DNA from: Perilla frutescens
Taxonomy: Eukaryota; Streptophyta; Magnoliopsida; Lamiales; Lamiaceae
Length of the DNA stretch: 64,000 nt
Reading direction: 5' to 3'
Assembly (NCBI GenBank): GCA_026008535.1
Contig: BRKX01000009.1
Location: forward strand, 30,880,501 to 30,944,500
The position numbers and the translations under genes are program-made. Position 1 is the stretch's first letter; each line of letters opens with the position of its first letter. Under the pieces are notes generated by a model, which saw only the letters and a program-made list of their open reading frames with translations, did no database searches and was not told the origin of the DNA. Shown here piece after piece: positions 20,497 to 32,450 of the stretch.

Positions 20497-23400
20497 ATAT
20501 CGACGCGCGGTCGTTTCGCGATCAAAATAAATTTGAAATGCTCAAATGCCCACAGCGAGCGTAGCTAGCTCATGAGTGCGGGTCGATCCTACATAGAACT
20601 GTTGTGATTTCACCTTCAAGTAACCAATCACAAAAGGGGTTTAGTTTGTTGTAACTTTACTGGAATTAAATTTGCAAAAGAACACTAAAGAAACTATCAA
20701 ATAATAAAGGTTCCGATATTTGAACTAGATTTTAGTTTAAGTTTAAAACTACTCAATCATGGGCGCACCGATTTTCATGTAGGCTAAGTCACATAGTTAT
20801 AGAGACCTAATTCCTCTGTACGTTTCCTTATTTATCCTTTCATTTTAGGTTTAAAAGCGATTCCTCGTCAAATAAACCCCTAACCTATCACCTGTCTCCC
20901 GGTTCCCCAAAGAGATGTAAATTAATAGACAGCAGTGTGCCTTAAATAAACCCAAGTTTATTGTGTTTACCGATTCCTCGCGTTGCCATAACAACCCACT
21001 GATTCCCTTATTACTATATGAATCAACACACAATCACGATTCGCCAATTCAATTAATAGTGATGTGCCCTCTATTTCTAAAGAGTGATCAGCCACATTGG
21101 GTATTTTAGACACACACTCATGTGGAACAAGGCCAAGAATCAGCAGAAACCTTTCATGCATTTATATGCCCATTTCAGCCTCACGAGTCCAGTTTTTAAC
21201 TTAAACCATTTCTATTATTTAAACATCAGAATTAAAGATCTAGCCTAGCATGCTAGATGTAATTAAAATTGCAGAAATGAAAGGCATAATTTAAATGAAA
21301 ACTTACTGAATTAATACGCAAAAGGACTCAACTCCAACGTTGAGCATTAACATAAATCCTACTTCTCAAAGGCATAAGGCCTATTGGATTGTTTTTCTGC
21401 CTTAGCAGCGTGCAAAAAAAACTAAACAAGAAATTAAAGTAAAAATTGTAGCAGTGTTTCCAGACTTCCCGACCTGCATTTCCAGAAAATGAACTAGTTT
21501 AAATAGATACACTCCGAAAATTAAACCCCCACAGACTAGGGTCTTCAGCTGCTCTCCGGGTCTGGCGTACCCTCTTCAACTAACTGGATAAGCCTTATCC
21601 AGTGTTTGTTGAACAAATCCTTATTTTTCAGGGTTTGGTCTTTATCAATTTAGCTACATGCCACTCAACAGTCCAATCTTGCTCCATCTCTTTTTAGATT
21701 GATCTCTATCTCTCATTCCTATCTTGATTCAACAACTTCACGAGATTTTCGTATGTGCCCAGTCTAAGCCCCTGGTCGAGTCTGCATAAGCAATGTGGTC
21801 ACAACATCATACAATCAGTTTTATCCATTCTAATATGCTTATTCTGCCTCTTGAATGTAGGATGAATGCTGAAGAAGTTCCTTGTGCCTCTAAATGCTTT
21901 TTATGGCATTGAAATAGGTAAAATGCCTCTTTCACCAGACTCGTGTTGAGGTTTTTTCGAATTAAACCACCGCATGATCTATTTGGTTATTCATTAATCC
22001 ATGTTCACGCAAATCATATTTTTATGTAACATGCATGTTTATCACAGTCTAATCAAAAAGCATGCATAGCAGATTCGAATTTAATAAAGCGGAAGACATA
22101 GAAACGAATCTACTTACAAATCGATAGACGATCTGTGGACAAGATTACATGACTAATCTTGATGTTCAATGAACACTGAATTGGCGCCCTAGCACCTCAA
22201 AATCATCCAACAAACAATTCTACTCAAAGATCTTCTGTTGTATTCCGGGACTGTATCTAGATTCAGAGTGGACTGAAATCTACTAGATAGATTTGTAAAA
22301 TCTGTGGATAACTTTGAGAGACAAAAGAGGGGTTGATCTTAATACTTAAAATTTCATCCCCCTTTCCCTTTTATAGGGAAGTGGGCGAAATTTTACTTCT
22401 CAAACCCTACTGGATTTGGGCCTCTATCTCAAGTTCTATATCCAGTCCACTATCAGTCAATTGGGCTACAACAGAGATCTAGAAGAATATTAAATTGGCC
22501 CACTAATTTATTTAATATCCAATATCCAATAAACTTAGGATATAATTAAATAAATTAAGTTTTACTTTTATTCCACTAAAGAAGTAAAACTGACCTACTA
22601 ATTTAATACATATTTGCGAATATGCTTTCTCCTTTAGTCCAGTCATTCCCCGTATTTAAGATATAATGTTCATTAATTAATTATGCCAGCCTCTGATAGC
22701 TATAATTAATTAACATCTAAAACTTTAAGTAGTACCACACAAGCTTTATCATGTAAGGAATAAATTCCACCTGCAAGGTTTCAACATGAACTTGTGTTTC
22801 CTCAAAAGAACATCATCAACCTGGTGCACCAGGACATGGTGCTCAAGCATACTGCTCGACACATCATATATACACTGCTATTACCCAAGATATCGAGTTT
22901 ATTGATCTACGAAAAGATCTCACCCATTGATAAATCAAAGTAACAAATAATGCACACATATGCTCGCCAATATCACATGAGTTCAGAACCCAAACTCTGT
23001 GGATCTTTATTCTCTCACTAACTGGGTCAGAGACAGAGAATAGTATTCTATCGTGATCCTCCTCAATACACTAACAAGTGTACTAGAATAATCAGTTAGT
23101 CAAGATAAACTAAATTGTCAGATTATTCTACGGTGTACCGATGGTGTGTTCAGGACCATCTAAGCCGTAAGATCTTTAATACAATACAAGGTTCTAATGA
23201 TATGATTTTACTATGTGACTCCTCACACCATATCATCTACAATGTAAGTATATGGAACATTGCATAGAACAATTATAGAACATAATCAAAATGCAAATAG
23301 TAACTGCAATAACTTTCATTTCATATCATCATATCATCAGAAAAGTATACAAAGACAAGTCTTCCAATATAAAAAATCAATAATCTCCAACTTATACTTG

Positions 23401-23535
23401 AAGCATGTCTTTCAAGCATGTCTTCCAGTATACAAAACCAACAACTCGACCTCTGAAATGCCCTTGACCTCAAACCTGGTTCTTTTCGACTCAAAAACAA
23501 ACTAAAAGGGACATTTATATCGAATAAAATGCCCA
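20497..23535 (-). repeat. 5' LTR of element B, interrupted by a solo LTR
   Basis: Minus-strand LTR adjoining the PBS. It aligns with the LTR of element A at about 65-70% (CGCTCGCTGTGGGC, GGCCTTATGCC, CTGATCACTC and TGTGTTGAT blocks). After removing the solo LTR at 21944-23443 and one TSD copy it is about 1.53 kb, close to the 1.6 kb of LTR A. The outer end is taken at TGGGCATTTTAT (minus strand) near 23535. The divergence argues that A and B are separate insertions of one family. Confidence 0.72.
21944..23443 (-). repeat. Solo LTR, copia-type, with perfect TSD
   Basis: 1500 bp with ends TGTTG...CAACA and a perfect ACTCG duplication at 21939-21943 and 23444-23448. No internal retrotransposon DNA is attached, so this is a solo LTR left by recombination between two LTRs. 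On the minus strand a CTATAAAAGGG TATA box lies near 22369-22379, giving its orientation. The TGTTG/CAACA ends are usual for Ty1-copia LTRs; the superfamily is inferred. Confidence 0.92.
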
Positions 23536-24700
23536 TAAAAATACGATATATGTGGACTTATTCGTGACAAACTAAGAGCCGCAAGAATAAATTCAAAAAT
23601 CACTCACATAACCCCTAATAATCACTAGGCTAGATCACAATTTTATAAGCCTAGAATCCATTTTTTATTTTATAATCTCAATCAATATGCATTTATAATT
23701 ATTTAAGCATAATATATTAATATATATTCTCAAGATATTATATATATACACCTGATATCACTCGATAATTGATAAAAATAATAAACTGCGTTTAATAACT
23801 TTATTAGCTCATATAATATGTTTACTATTATTAAATATTATTCATCATTCATGAGGTGAAATTATTTGACCAATATTAATTTTTCTATAAATATGATTCA
23901 TATTTACCTAGATTGAGTTAGACTTATGATTAAATTTTCTATTACGAAAAAATTTACTAATTTGAATATCAATATATATTCTCAACAAAAAAAATTATAC
24001 TAATCAAAGTACCTAACATAATATAAATAAAAATGTACAATATTAAATAATAAATTATGTTTAATAACTTTACACATTTAATATGTTTACTACTTATTAC
24101 TAGCTTATTAGTTATTCATTCATGAAGTACTATAATTCAACCAAGATAATGGACTATATGAATTTTGCAAAAATTAAGATTATCATAAATTAACTAATTA
24201 TCTTTACCAAGATTGAGTTAGATTTATGATTAAATTTACTATTATGAAAAAAATTACTAATTTAAGTATTAATATGTATTCTCAACAACAAAAAATCATA
24301 TAAACCAAAGTAGAAAACATAGTATATATATATATATATTAATATATATTCTCATCTCATTATATATATATATATATAATATCACTTGATAATTGATGAA
24401 AATAATAGTTTGTAACTATGATATAGTTGGTAATCAAAGAAAATTAAACAACATACCAATATTAAACAATAAATTGTGTTTAATAATTTTATTGACTCAA
24501 TTAATATGTTTACTACTTATTACTTAGTAGTCATGATTCACGAGTACTATAATTCGACCAAGAAGAATGAACTATACAGACTTTATAAAAATTATGATTA
24601 TCATAAATAAATTAATTACCAATTTACAAATATTGAGTATTTGAGTTAGACTTATGATTAACAATAAACATAAATCGAATTTTACTATAAAAATGAATGT
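23536..24700 (+). repeat. AT-rich diverged tandem repeats
   Basis: Three diverged copies of a 270-420 bp unit begin near 23788, 24058 and 24477. Shared landmarks are GTTTAATAAC, ATATGTTTACTA, ATTCATGA and GATTGAGTTAGA...TTATGATTAAA. The interval before the third copy also holds (TA)n tracts near 24321-24380. No coding potential is seen. Confidence 0.7.
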
Positions 24701-24859
24701 AATCCTATTATTATCCTATCATTATTAAGGCTAAATAAGCTACTTTTTTTTTGTTTAATTAGTTTTAATAAGTCGTATTAAATTGGAATTGCAAATTCAT
24801 GTATTAATTTGTACTTTCACTTATAATAAATTAAAATGATTATAAAAATCAGATTATAG

Positions 24860-25135
24860 AATTGAGTATTGAACTTTACTTGAACTGTTTGTCGAACTTT
24901 TATCGAATTCTTTGCCGGATTTAGTGTCAAACTTTATTCGAACTCTTTATCGAGTCGATCTCGAGTCGAATTTGATCATAGTTTTTTTATTTAATCGAAC
25001 TCGAACAGAAATTAAAAGCTCGAGTTGAATTCAAACTTGAATTCGATTCCAATATGACTAAACGAATTCGAATTCGAATTCGAATTCGAACTTGAAGATA
25101 TTCAACTCGATTTGATTCGTTTATATCTCTAATTA
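24860..25135. repeat. TCGA/GAATTC-rich low-complexity repeat
   Basis: Degenerate repetition of TTCGAACTC/TCGAGTCGA words and a (AATTCG)n run at about 25067-25092, forming many small palindromes. Similar GAATTCGAA-rich dispersed repeats occur in plants. No TSD or TIR was fixed. Confidence 0.55.
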
Positions 25136-26201
25136 TAATAAACCAAAGAAATTAAAATTGAAGAAAAAATAATATTTTTAGGTTTGGCATACGATTAGCA
25201 CACAAAAATTGAGACTAGAGGATCTCAAGTGAATTATATAACCCATACTTTATAGTGTCAGACACCTAATTTAATTTTGACATGGTACATCAAATCGGTA
25301 GACATCAAAATTTTCACCCTAGATCACATATATAGACCCTAACTTTTAAGATTTTTCCTTTCAATTATTTTATCATACGACATTCAATCGACGAATTGGC
25401 GATACTATTTTGAGAAAGTCCATGCCGAGACCTTTCCAATTATACTCACATTGCATGATAATATCATCTAATTAAATCACTCGGACTTATTTTTTTGCAC
25501 ATTTAATTAACGTTAATTGCTGATGGAAAATTAATAAATATTTTGCCTAAGTTTATATTCGATCACTAAACTTTACTAAAAATGTTTTTTACATAAATTA
25601 TACATGTAAGAATAAATAATTAAATACATTCTCGGAGTAGAAATTATTGTGAGCATTTAATTCGGGTGTTTTAATAGCATTTGGCTATATATGGCGAGAT
25701 GCGCAAAACGTAACTGTTGAATTTCAATTTTTAAGCAAAACAAGTGAAGGTGGATTTTAAGTTGATTCGCAACCAAGTCAAAACTTATGAAAATGTTATA
25801 ATCTGAGATCAATCTCCCTGGCATAAAGGCACTTTTGCGTGAGGTGCACACTGTTATTACTGTCAAGATTGTTTCTTATAAATTAATATATATCTCTGTG
25901 TGTGTGTGTGAATTAGTGGCTGCTGACTTCCAAGTTCCAAGAGATCAGTCATTCTTTTTTCGTTCTTTCTTTTTCATGTACATGATTAAATATGTAGATA
26001 AAAAAAAATGAATTGAAATAACCAACCAAGATGAGTAAATAAATATGTCATATTAAACAAAACTGGTGGTTGCTGACTTCCGTGGTTCCCATTTTTAATA
26101 TTTTGAATATCATATTTATGCTTGAAGACTTGAAGTAGATTCTTCAATTTTTTCTTCCATTTCCTCTCTTTTCCAGTTCTTCGTTTTTAGATTCTTACTT
26201 A
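25136..26201 (+). other. 5' flank of the LHT-like gene
   Basis: Non-coding DNA upstream of the LHT start codon. A (TG)n run lies at 25899-25910. The phrase GTGGCTGCTGACTTCC at about 25915 recurs as GTGGTTGCTGACTTCC at about 26066, a short direct repeat about 150 bp apart. The pyrimidine-rich stretch at 26143-26190 looks like a 5' leader. I could not fix a TATA box or transcription start. Confidence 0.5.
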
Positions 26202-27687
26202 ATGGAAGCTGAAGTTCCAATACATGACAAGAACAATTACAATAATTCTAATGTAAGTCTCCTTGTCTGTGTGTTTTAGCCTTTTAGGCACTAACATGAC
26301 AAATATGATCCTAACTTTTTAAATTTGACGTGTTGAATATAATTATAAGTTGTACGTTTGATTTTATGGCATATCACTTTTTGGCCTCGGAACATACCTA
26401 AAACTGTGAAATCTAATGCTTTGTCCAATTCTTGAACACTCTTCCAATTTTTTTTACCCTTGAGCAGTCTTTCTGTGTGTGTGTGTGTGCATAATATAGG
26501 TGGATGAAAGGTCTGCAGAAGAGAGAGCAATAGATGATTGGCTTCCGATAACTTCATCAAGAACGGGAAGATGGTGGTTTTCAACTGTTCACAATGTCAC
26601 TGCTATTGTCGGAGCAGGAGTCCTCGGCCTCCCTTATGCCATGTCTCAACTCGGATGGTAATATTTCCACCAAATTAATCAATCAAAAACATTTTTATTT
26701 TTTGTCAGATCAGATTAAGTGACTGAAAAAACTTGACCCCCTCTATTTCTTATCATGCTTTCTTATATATTAGTGTGTTTGATGTTGTGCTGAATTTAAA
26801 GGGGACCTGGAGCGGCAGCCTTGGTCTTATCTTGGATGGTTACTCTGTATTCGTTGTGGCAGATGGTGGAGATGCATGAAATTGTTCCTGGCAAACGTTT
26901 CGACAGATACCATGAGCTCGGACAACATGCTTTCGGTGAGAATCTTGGTTTGTGGATTGTGGTGCCTCCGCAGCTAATATGTCTAGTTGGAGTGGACATA
27001 ATTTACATGATTACAGGAGGGCAATGCCTCAAGAAATTCCATGATCTGGTTTGTGACGATTGCCATGATATCAAACTTGCTTATTTTATACTCATCTTTC
27101 CCTCTGTTCACTTCCTACTCTCTCAACTTCCCATCTTCAATTCAATCTCCCGTGTCTCTCGCAGCAGCAGTTATGTCCGTAAGGTATACTTGCATCTTTT
27201 CTAAGAATCATGAAAATTTTTAAATAATTTTACTCATGGTCAATTTCTGGTGTATTTATGCTTTGCAGTTACTCGACAATCGTGGAGAAAATTTCGATTT
27301 TGGTCCCACAGGACATGGGGTGTTCCATTTCTGATCCCGACGGTTTCACTTTTGGTCCCATAGGGTACGAAGTATCATTTTCAGTCACGCCGTCACGGTT
27401 TTTGTTAAAATTTGTATCAATTTTGGTCCCATTTTAATATCAATTTTGGTCCCAAACGTTAAACTTTCCAGAATATCATCAATGTTTTTGGAGGTAAATT
27501 TCACCTGTTATTGCTATGATTTTGGAGTGAATTTTCACATCTTTTTGGAGGAAAAATTCCCACCATTATTGACACTATATATACCAATTCACAAACAACA
27601 TAAGGTCAGGTCAAATTTGGCATGATTAAGTATTAAACAACATGCAACTGAACCACAGCCAGGAATAGGAATGTACTATCTTATTAC

Positions 27688-27869
27688 CTATTGTGCATCA
27701 TGAGCAACTCAAGCTCCTTCACATTATGCACAAGAAACTTCTTGAAACCATTTGGAAGATAGTGACGAGTCTTCTTGTCAGAACCATATCCAATGTTGGG
27801 CATCAACACGGATCCCTTGAACTTTCTCCTGACCCGAGAATCAATACCCTTAGGCCTACGCCAGTTTGT
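27688..27869 (-). pseudogene. RPL32: Captured exon of ribosomal protein eL32 (RPL32)
   Basis: On the minus strand, reads TNWRRPKGIDSRVRRKFKG, then VLMPNIGYGSDKKTRHYLP, NGFKKFLVHNVKELELLMM and HNR, a clear match to the middle of cytosolic large-subunit protein eL32. The 182-bp piece is bounded by a splice acceptor (AG, at 27870-27871) and a donor (GT, at 27686-27687) with intron-like sequence beyond, so it came from genomic DNA rather than mRNA. The frame is open throughout. The first and last exons of the parent gene are absent, so no functional protein is expected. Confidence 0.92.
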
Positions 27870-28552
27870 CTGTCATTGATTAAACAAAGCAAAGTTGGTC
27901 ACAATAATCCAATTCAATTATTATGCAGATGGGGAAATAAACGGAAGGTAGAGAACTTTCCCAAGTTCATTTCTGCCCTCAAAACGAGAAGCCCAGCAAG
28001 AAATATAGTTCAGGACATTAGACACCACGGGGCACGGGCAGATATATTTGTACTTTTATAAATTACTACACAAACTATATGTTAAACAAAGGAACCCATG
28101 AAAGATGGTTTTATTTGTGATAATCACTGGGAAAATCAGAAATGATGGAATTGCATCATGGATTACAGCACACGGTCTACACAAGAAAGAAGAAATTAGA
28201 AAGCAAAACAAAATATAATACACACACATGTACATAAGAGCAAGAGAGATCAGATGGTAGTGCATGATTCAATAATCATCATCCAATTACAGAATAGGTG
28301 TATGGGAAAGTATCATCACGTCTCTCCTTGCATTTCTCAATTATACAAACTTCTACATACTTACATATATAGCACATAAACACGGAAATAATAAAAACAA
28401 ATGTACAAGTTACTAAAGGAATCAGATAAACTGTCAATCACCACATTACATCTATGAGTAGATGCAAATTGAGACGGGCTACAAATCTACTATCGTCATA
28501 TGCCCTATAAAATCACATTAAAACAGAAACCCAAAACGGAAAAAAAAAATAC

Positions 28553-28717
28553 CTTGAATGCCTGCTGCTGCCTGCTGCTGCTGTTGTCGCGGATCGTCGG
28601 AACGATCTTGCGGTTGTTGTGGTCCACGAAGATCAAGTAGGGCGGCGCGTGGCCGCTGGTTTGCTCGTAGTTGGCGCGCTTCACCACCCAGTCGTGGTTG
28701 AGGCAGGCGCGGCTGTG
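28553..28717 (-). pseudogene. Captured exon fragment, probably class-3 lipase
   Basis: On the minus strand reads HSRACLNHDWVVKRANYEQ, then TSGHAPPYLIFVDHNNRKIV, resembling the region before the catalytic part of plant class-3 (alpha/beta-hydrolase) lipases. It ends at a donor-like GT at 28551-28552. The block is much more GC-rich than the surrounding DNA and includes a CTG/CAG-type run (QQQ, SSS) at its end. No catalytic serine motif (GxSxG) is included. The lipase assignment comes from memory of the family and is less secure than the eL32 call. Confidence 0.65.
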
Positions 28718-30193
28718 GAAATTTGGAGTTTCTTGCGAATTTCTTGCGAATTTGCTGTGGAACGATTTTGGGGATTTTTTTACGGGCTGTGAATGAGTTC
28801 TATTTTATGTTGAATTAGGGATTTAGGTTTAATTGGGTCTAATTTTCCCTCTAAAATGACACGCACGACTCTCGTGCGTAATATTTCCGTACATCGTTAA
28901 ATCAACTGTTTAATTTGTGGGACTGAAATCGATACTGATAAACCTATGGGACTAGTTTTGGATAATTTTTTTGAAAAAGGACCAAAAGTGAAACCGTCAT
29001 GACCAGAAACGGAATACCCCATGTTCTGTGGGACCAAAATCGAAATTTTCTCACAATCGTGTGGGTGCCTCATTGAAGAAGGGAGTGCAACCCAACGTGC
29101 AGTATGGTTATAGGTCAATGACTAGAGCTGATACGGTCTTCAACTTCTTCGGAGCTTTGGGAAGCGTTGCTTTCCCCTATGGAGGCCACAATATCGTGAT
29201 GGAAATTCAAGCTACTATGCCTTCAACAGTAGATAAGCCTTCAAAAAGGCCTATGTGGAAGGGGGTGATTCTTGCTTATATAATTATTGGATTGTGCTAC
29301 CTTCCAGTTGCTCTAATTGGATACTGGATATTTGGGAATGAAGTAAAAGAGAACATTCTCATCTCACTACAAAGACCTAGGTGGTTAGTGGCTATGGCTA
29401 ACATGTTTGTTGTGGTTCATCTCATTGGAGGTTATCAGGTGACAGGCTCTTCAACCAGCATCTCCTATCAAATTCATTTTAACTGTTAATTCTGTATTTT
29501 GTTTTGAAGTAACGCAGATAAATGCAATGCCGGTATTCGATATGATAGAAGCTGTGCTAGTGAAGAAACTGAAGTTCAAGGCAACTGGGCTCTTGCGATT
29601 TATTTCAAGGACTTCATACGTTGGTAGGTGGTAATGAGCCATGCATGCAGTCATGCACACAACATCATGTTCTGTTTTTCAGTCAATTTTTCGAGGTTTA
29701 ATTAACTGGCTTCTACATATATATTGGTGATTGTCAGGTTTTACTGTGTTTATGGGAATTACACAGCCTTTCTTTGGTGGGCTTCTTGGCTTTTTTGGTG
29801 GATTTGGATTCGCACCAAACACCTACTTTGTAAGAAACTATCTAGATCATTTGGCATTGCATAGATAGGCTACTAATTTGTTAATTATATATGTGCAACG
29901 CATTAATGAGTGCTTTAATTTGTTAAGTGTATATATTAATTACTGCAGCTTCCATGCATGATATGGCTTGTGATATTCAAACCAAGGCGATTCAGCTTGT
30001 CCTGGTTTGCAAATTGGGTAAGTATATAATTGGCTTGCTCTTCAACCTAGCTAATTAATTGTTTGGACTAAATTGGTTTGTGTAATATTTTCAGTTTTGC
30101 ATAATTTTCGGGCTTCTTTTGATGGTTTTCGGAGCAATTGGAGGGCTAAGGCAGATCATACTCCACATCAAAACCTACAAGTTTTTTATATAA

Positions 30194-30654
30194 CGCATCA
30201 ACTACTCTGAGATGCATATCCCTCTTCATTTTATTTTTCTTTTTTAATTTCTTTAAAAATTAAAAAGAAGTTGTCATGTTTGGAAGATTATATATATATA
30301 TATATATATTTTTTATTTTTTTTTTTAATTGGAAGATTATATATTTATCTTTATAGATTTCGGATTGTATGAAATCGTAGGATTAGTTTTTATATTTTCA
30401 TCTTAATTAGCATGATAATGTTTCCTTTGCAAGCGAATTATAGGTTTGCAATATATTAGACTATTTATAGCCTCGTAAGGTTGCATTGATTTTTAGCAGA
30501 TCAATAATTAAAAGTTGACAAGAACTTGCATGAGATCGTCCGACGAGTCTCTTGCGTTACACGGGTCAAATATTATCCAAACTCGCTCAAAAAATCATTC
30601 CAAACGCATCCAAACCCGCAAAAATAGTCAGGCGCGTGGGCCACGCGGCCACTC
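30194..30654. other. 3' flank of the LHT-like gene
   Basis: AT-rich with a (TA)n tract at about 30291-30310. The segment near 30528-30575 (CATGAGATCGTCCGACGAG...ACGGGTCAAA) resembles a phrase at 39769-39825 (GTGAGATCGTCTAACAGATC...AGACGGATC), suggesting two copies of one dispersed repeat. No gene seen. Confidence 0.5.
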
Positions 30655-31045
30655 GGGTATCACTAGGTATAAAGTAAAGTATCACTATGTGTGAAGTATA
30701 ACTAACTGTGAAGTGAAGTATCATTGACTATGAAGTAAAGTATCAGTAGATATAAACTTGACGAAATATCATTAACTATTAAGTGAAGTATCATTAAATA
30801 TATATCCGGCAAGTATCATTATATATAATTTTGGCAAAATATGATTTACTATTAAGTGAAGTATCATTAGATATATATCTGGTGAAGTATCATTAACTCT
30901 GATTTGAAGTATCATTAGCTATGAAATAAAGTATCATTAACTCTGATTTGAAGTATCATTAGCTATGATCATTAACTATGAAGTGATATCATTAGATATA
31001 AATTTGGTAAAATATTATTAAGTGAAGTATCATTAACTTGTCATG
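30655..31045 (+). repeat. Degenerate minisatellite (GAAGTATCATTA units)
   Basis: About fifteen irregular units built on GAAGTATCATTA followed by an AT-rich spacer such as ACTATGAAGT or GATATATATC. Unit length varies from about 18 to 45 bp. Confidence 0.85.
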
Positions 31046-32106
31046 AAAAGTGTCCCATTAGATCTATTGTGACACATAATACACTAGTCCTCACGCGTCA
31101 TAGAATTTCCCATTATTTAATACTAAATATTCTCATTTGTTTTCAATTCTACTATACAATATATTCATCACTCTAAAAATGTCATGTTTCTAAGCGGTGA
31201 CAAGAATATCATTGATTCTTTCTTCAAACTTTGAGCTCAAATGATGTGAACCCCCAACCCCAATTTTCATATTTTTCGCAAAGTTTTCTTTCTTCTAGAT
31301 TAATTTTTGGAGTTGGGAGAATTTAATTGATTAAAGTTTATAGAGGTTCCAAATTTTATAGAGGGGGAATGTGTTTCCCCAGTTGATCCTTCTTCTTAAA
31401 TACAGATGAGATCATCTATTCTAGATTTGATATTTCAATCCGCGTTCACTATAAAAAAAGTCTATTCTAGTGACGAGAACTAGCGATGGGGTCGACACGC
31501 GTCGCGACTAGCGACGAAAATAGCGATAGAAATTCTTGCGACGGGGTTCCCCGTAGCTAGTTCTAACGACGGGGAATCCCATAGCTAGATTTTAAAATTT
31601 TAATATATTATTATTTTTATAAATCTAGTGATGGGGGGTTCCCATAGTTACAACTTAGCGACAGGGCTAGCGACGGGAACCCCATAGCTAGATTTTTTTT
31701 AAATTTTTTAATTTTTTTATTTATTTTTTAAATTTTATTTAATTATTTTTAAAATAATTAAACATGATTTCAATCTATTCGAGTACAAATATTCTCCGTA
31801 TTAAAATCATTTTTATATTTTTATTCATTTATTTTAATTTTTGAAAAAATTATATCGCAACTATACACATTTATTAATATCACATCTTTAAATTTGTATT
31901 ATTTCCTTATTAAATACAAATCTATACAAATTAGCTTTATTACTATTCTCATAAATAAACTAATTAGTATATTATTACATATTTAAAAAAATGTATTAAG
32001 TTTAACAAAATATTTATTATAGTTACTACTACAAGATAAATCGATTATACATTAACAAACTAAAATATACTATGAAAATATATACATAAATATACACTAA
32101 ATACCT

Positions 32107-32122
32107 AATAGTCAAAAAATCC
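32107..32122 (+). repeat. Left TSD of the LINE
   Basis: AATAGTCAAAAAATCC, repeated exactly at 38208-38223. A 16-bp variable-length duplication fits target-primed reverse transcription. Confidence 0.9.
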
Positions 32123-32450
32123 CAAATGAATTGTATAAAAATAAAAGGGAAAAAAATGACAAGACCTAAAAGTCCTGGAAATCACATGACGACAACTCGG
32201 GGGACTGGAGCCTCATTAAAACCTATATGGAAAACCCAGTGTAGGAAAAACCATATGGGAAAAAGAGTACTCCTCTAAACAAATCTAAAATAACCAGGAG
32301 ATCCAAAGTCCTGTAAAACAGCATCAGAAATACAAGTTTTGACAGAAGTCCAAAAATCAGAAGAAATTACAGAAGAAGCTAAAATATATGCAACACTATT
32401 CCCTTCTCTGTATACATGAGAAACACAAAAATGAATTTGACTAATGTACT

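Larger units (their letters stand above)
27285..29052. mobile_element. Pack-MULE (Mutator-like element carrying two gene fragments)
   Basis: 1768 bp flanked by a perfect 9-bp duplication ACAATCGTG (27276-27284 and 29053-29061), the length typical of Mutator elements. The terminal inverted repeats begin GAGAAAATTTCGATTTTGG at both ends and stay similar for about 80 bp (27285-27365 with 28970-29052). There is no transposase, so it is non-autonomous. Inside lie an exon of ribosomal protein eL32 and an exon resembling a class-3 lipase, both minus-strand, with adjoining intron sequence. It sits in exon 4 of the LHT gene, 16 bases after the splice acceptor. Confidence 0.93.
26202..30193 (+). pseudogene. 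Lysine/histidine transporter-like (LHT) amino-acid permease, broken
   Basis: The intact family members are plasma-membrane proton/amino-acid symporters of about 440 residues with about ten membrane helices. Exons with GT/AG sites: 26202-26252, 26500-26657, 26802-27183, 27269-27284 joined to 29062-29438, 29518-29623, 29738-29829, 29949-30017, 30095-30193 (TAA). Diagnostic stretches: WWFSTVHNVTAIVGAGVLG, LPYAMSQLGW, VDIIYMITGG, ADTVFNFFGALG, PVALIGYWIFG, MANMFVVVH, GGLLGFFGGFGFAP. Breaks: a 2-base loss in a TC run near 27150 (exon 3), a 1-base loss near 29068 (after VWV), and a 1.77 kb MULE in exon 4. Splice sites look intact, so decay is recent. It might yield a truncated N-terminal product. 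Confidence 0.93.

Noticed and set aside
4548..23535. One giant element with inverted LTRs (A and B LTRs as its two ends)
   Set aside because: The two LTRs and gag starts differ by roughly 30%, they are opposed, and each has its own PBS; two separate insertions explain this better.
27285..29052. Functional eL32 gene inside the MULE
   Set aside because: Only one internal exon is present; start, stop and the other exons are missing.
26202..30193. A functional LHT gene with an alternative exon 4
   Set aside because: The two indels shift the frame in coding stretches conserved in the family, and the inserted 1.77 kb has MULE TIRs and a 9-bp TSD.
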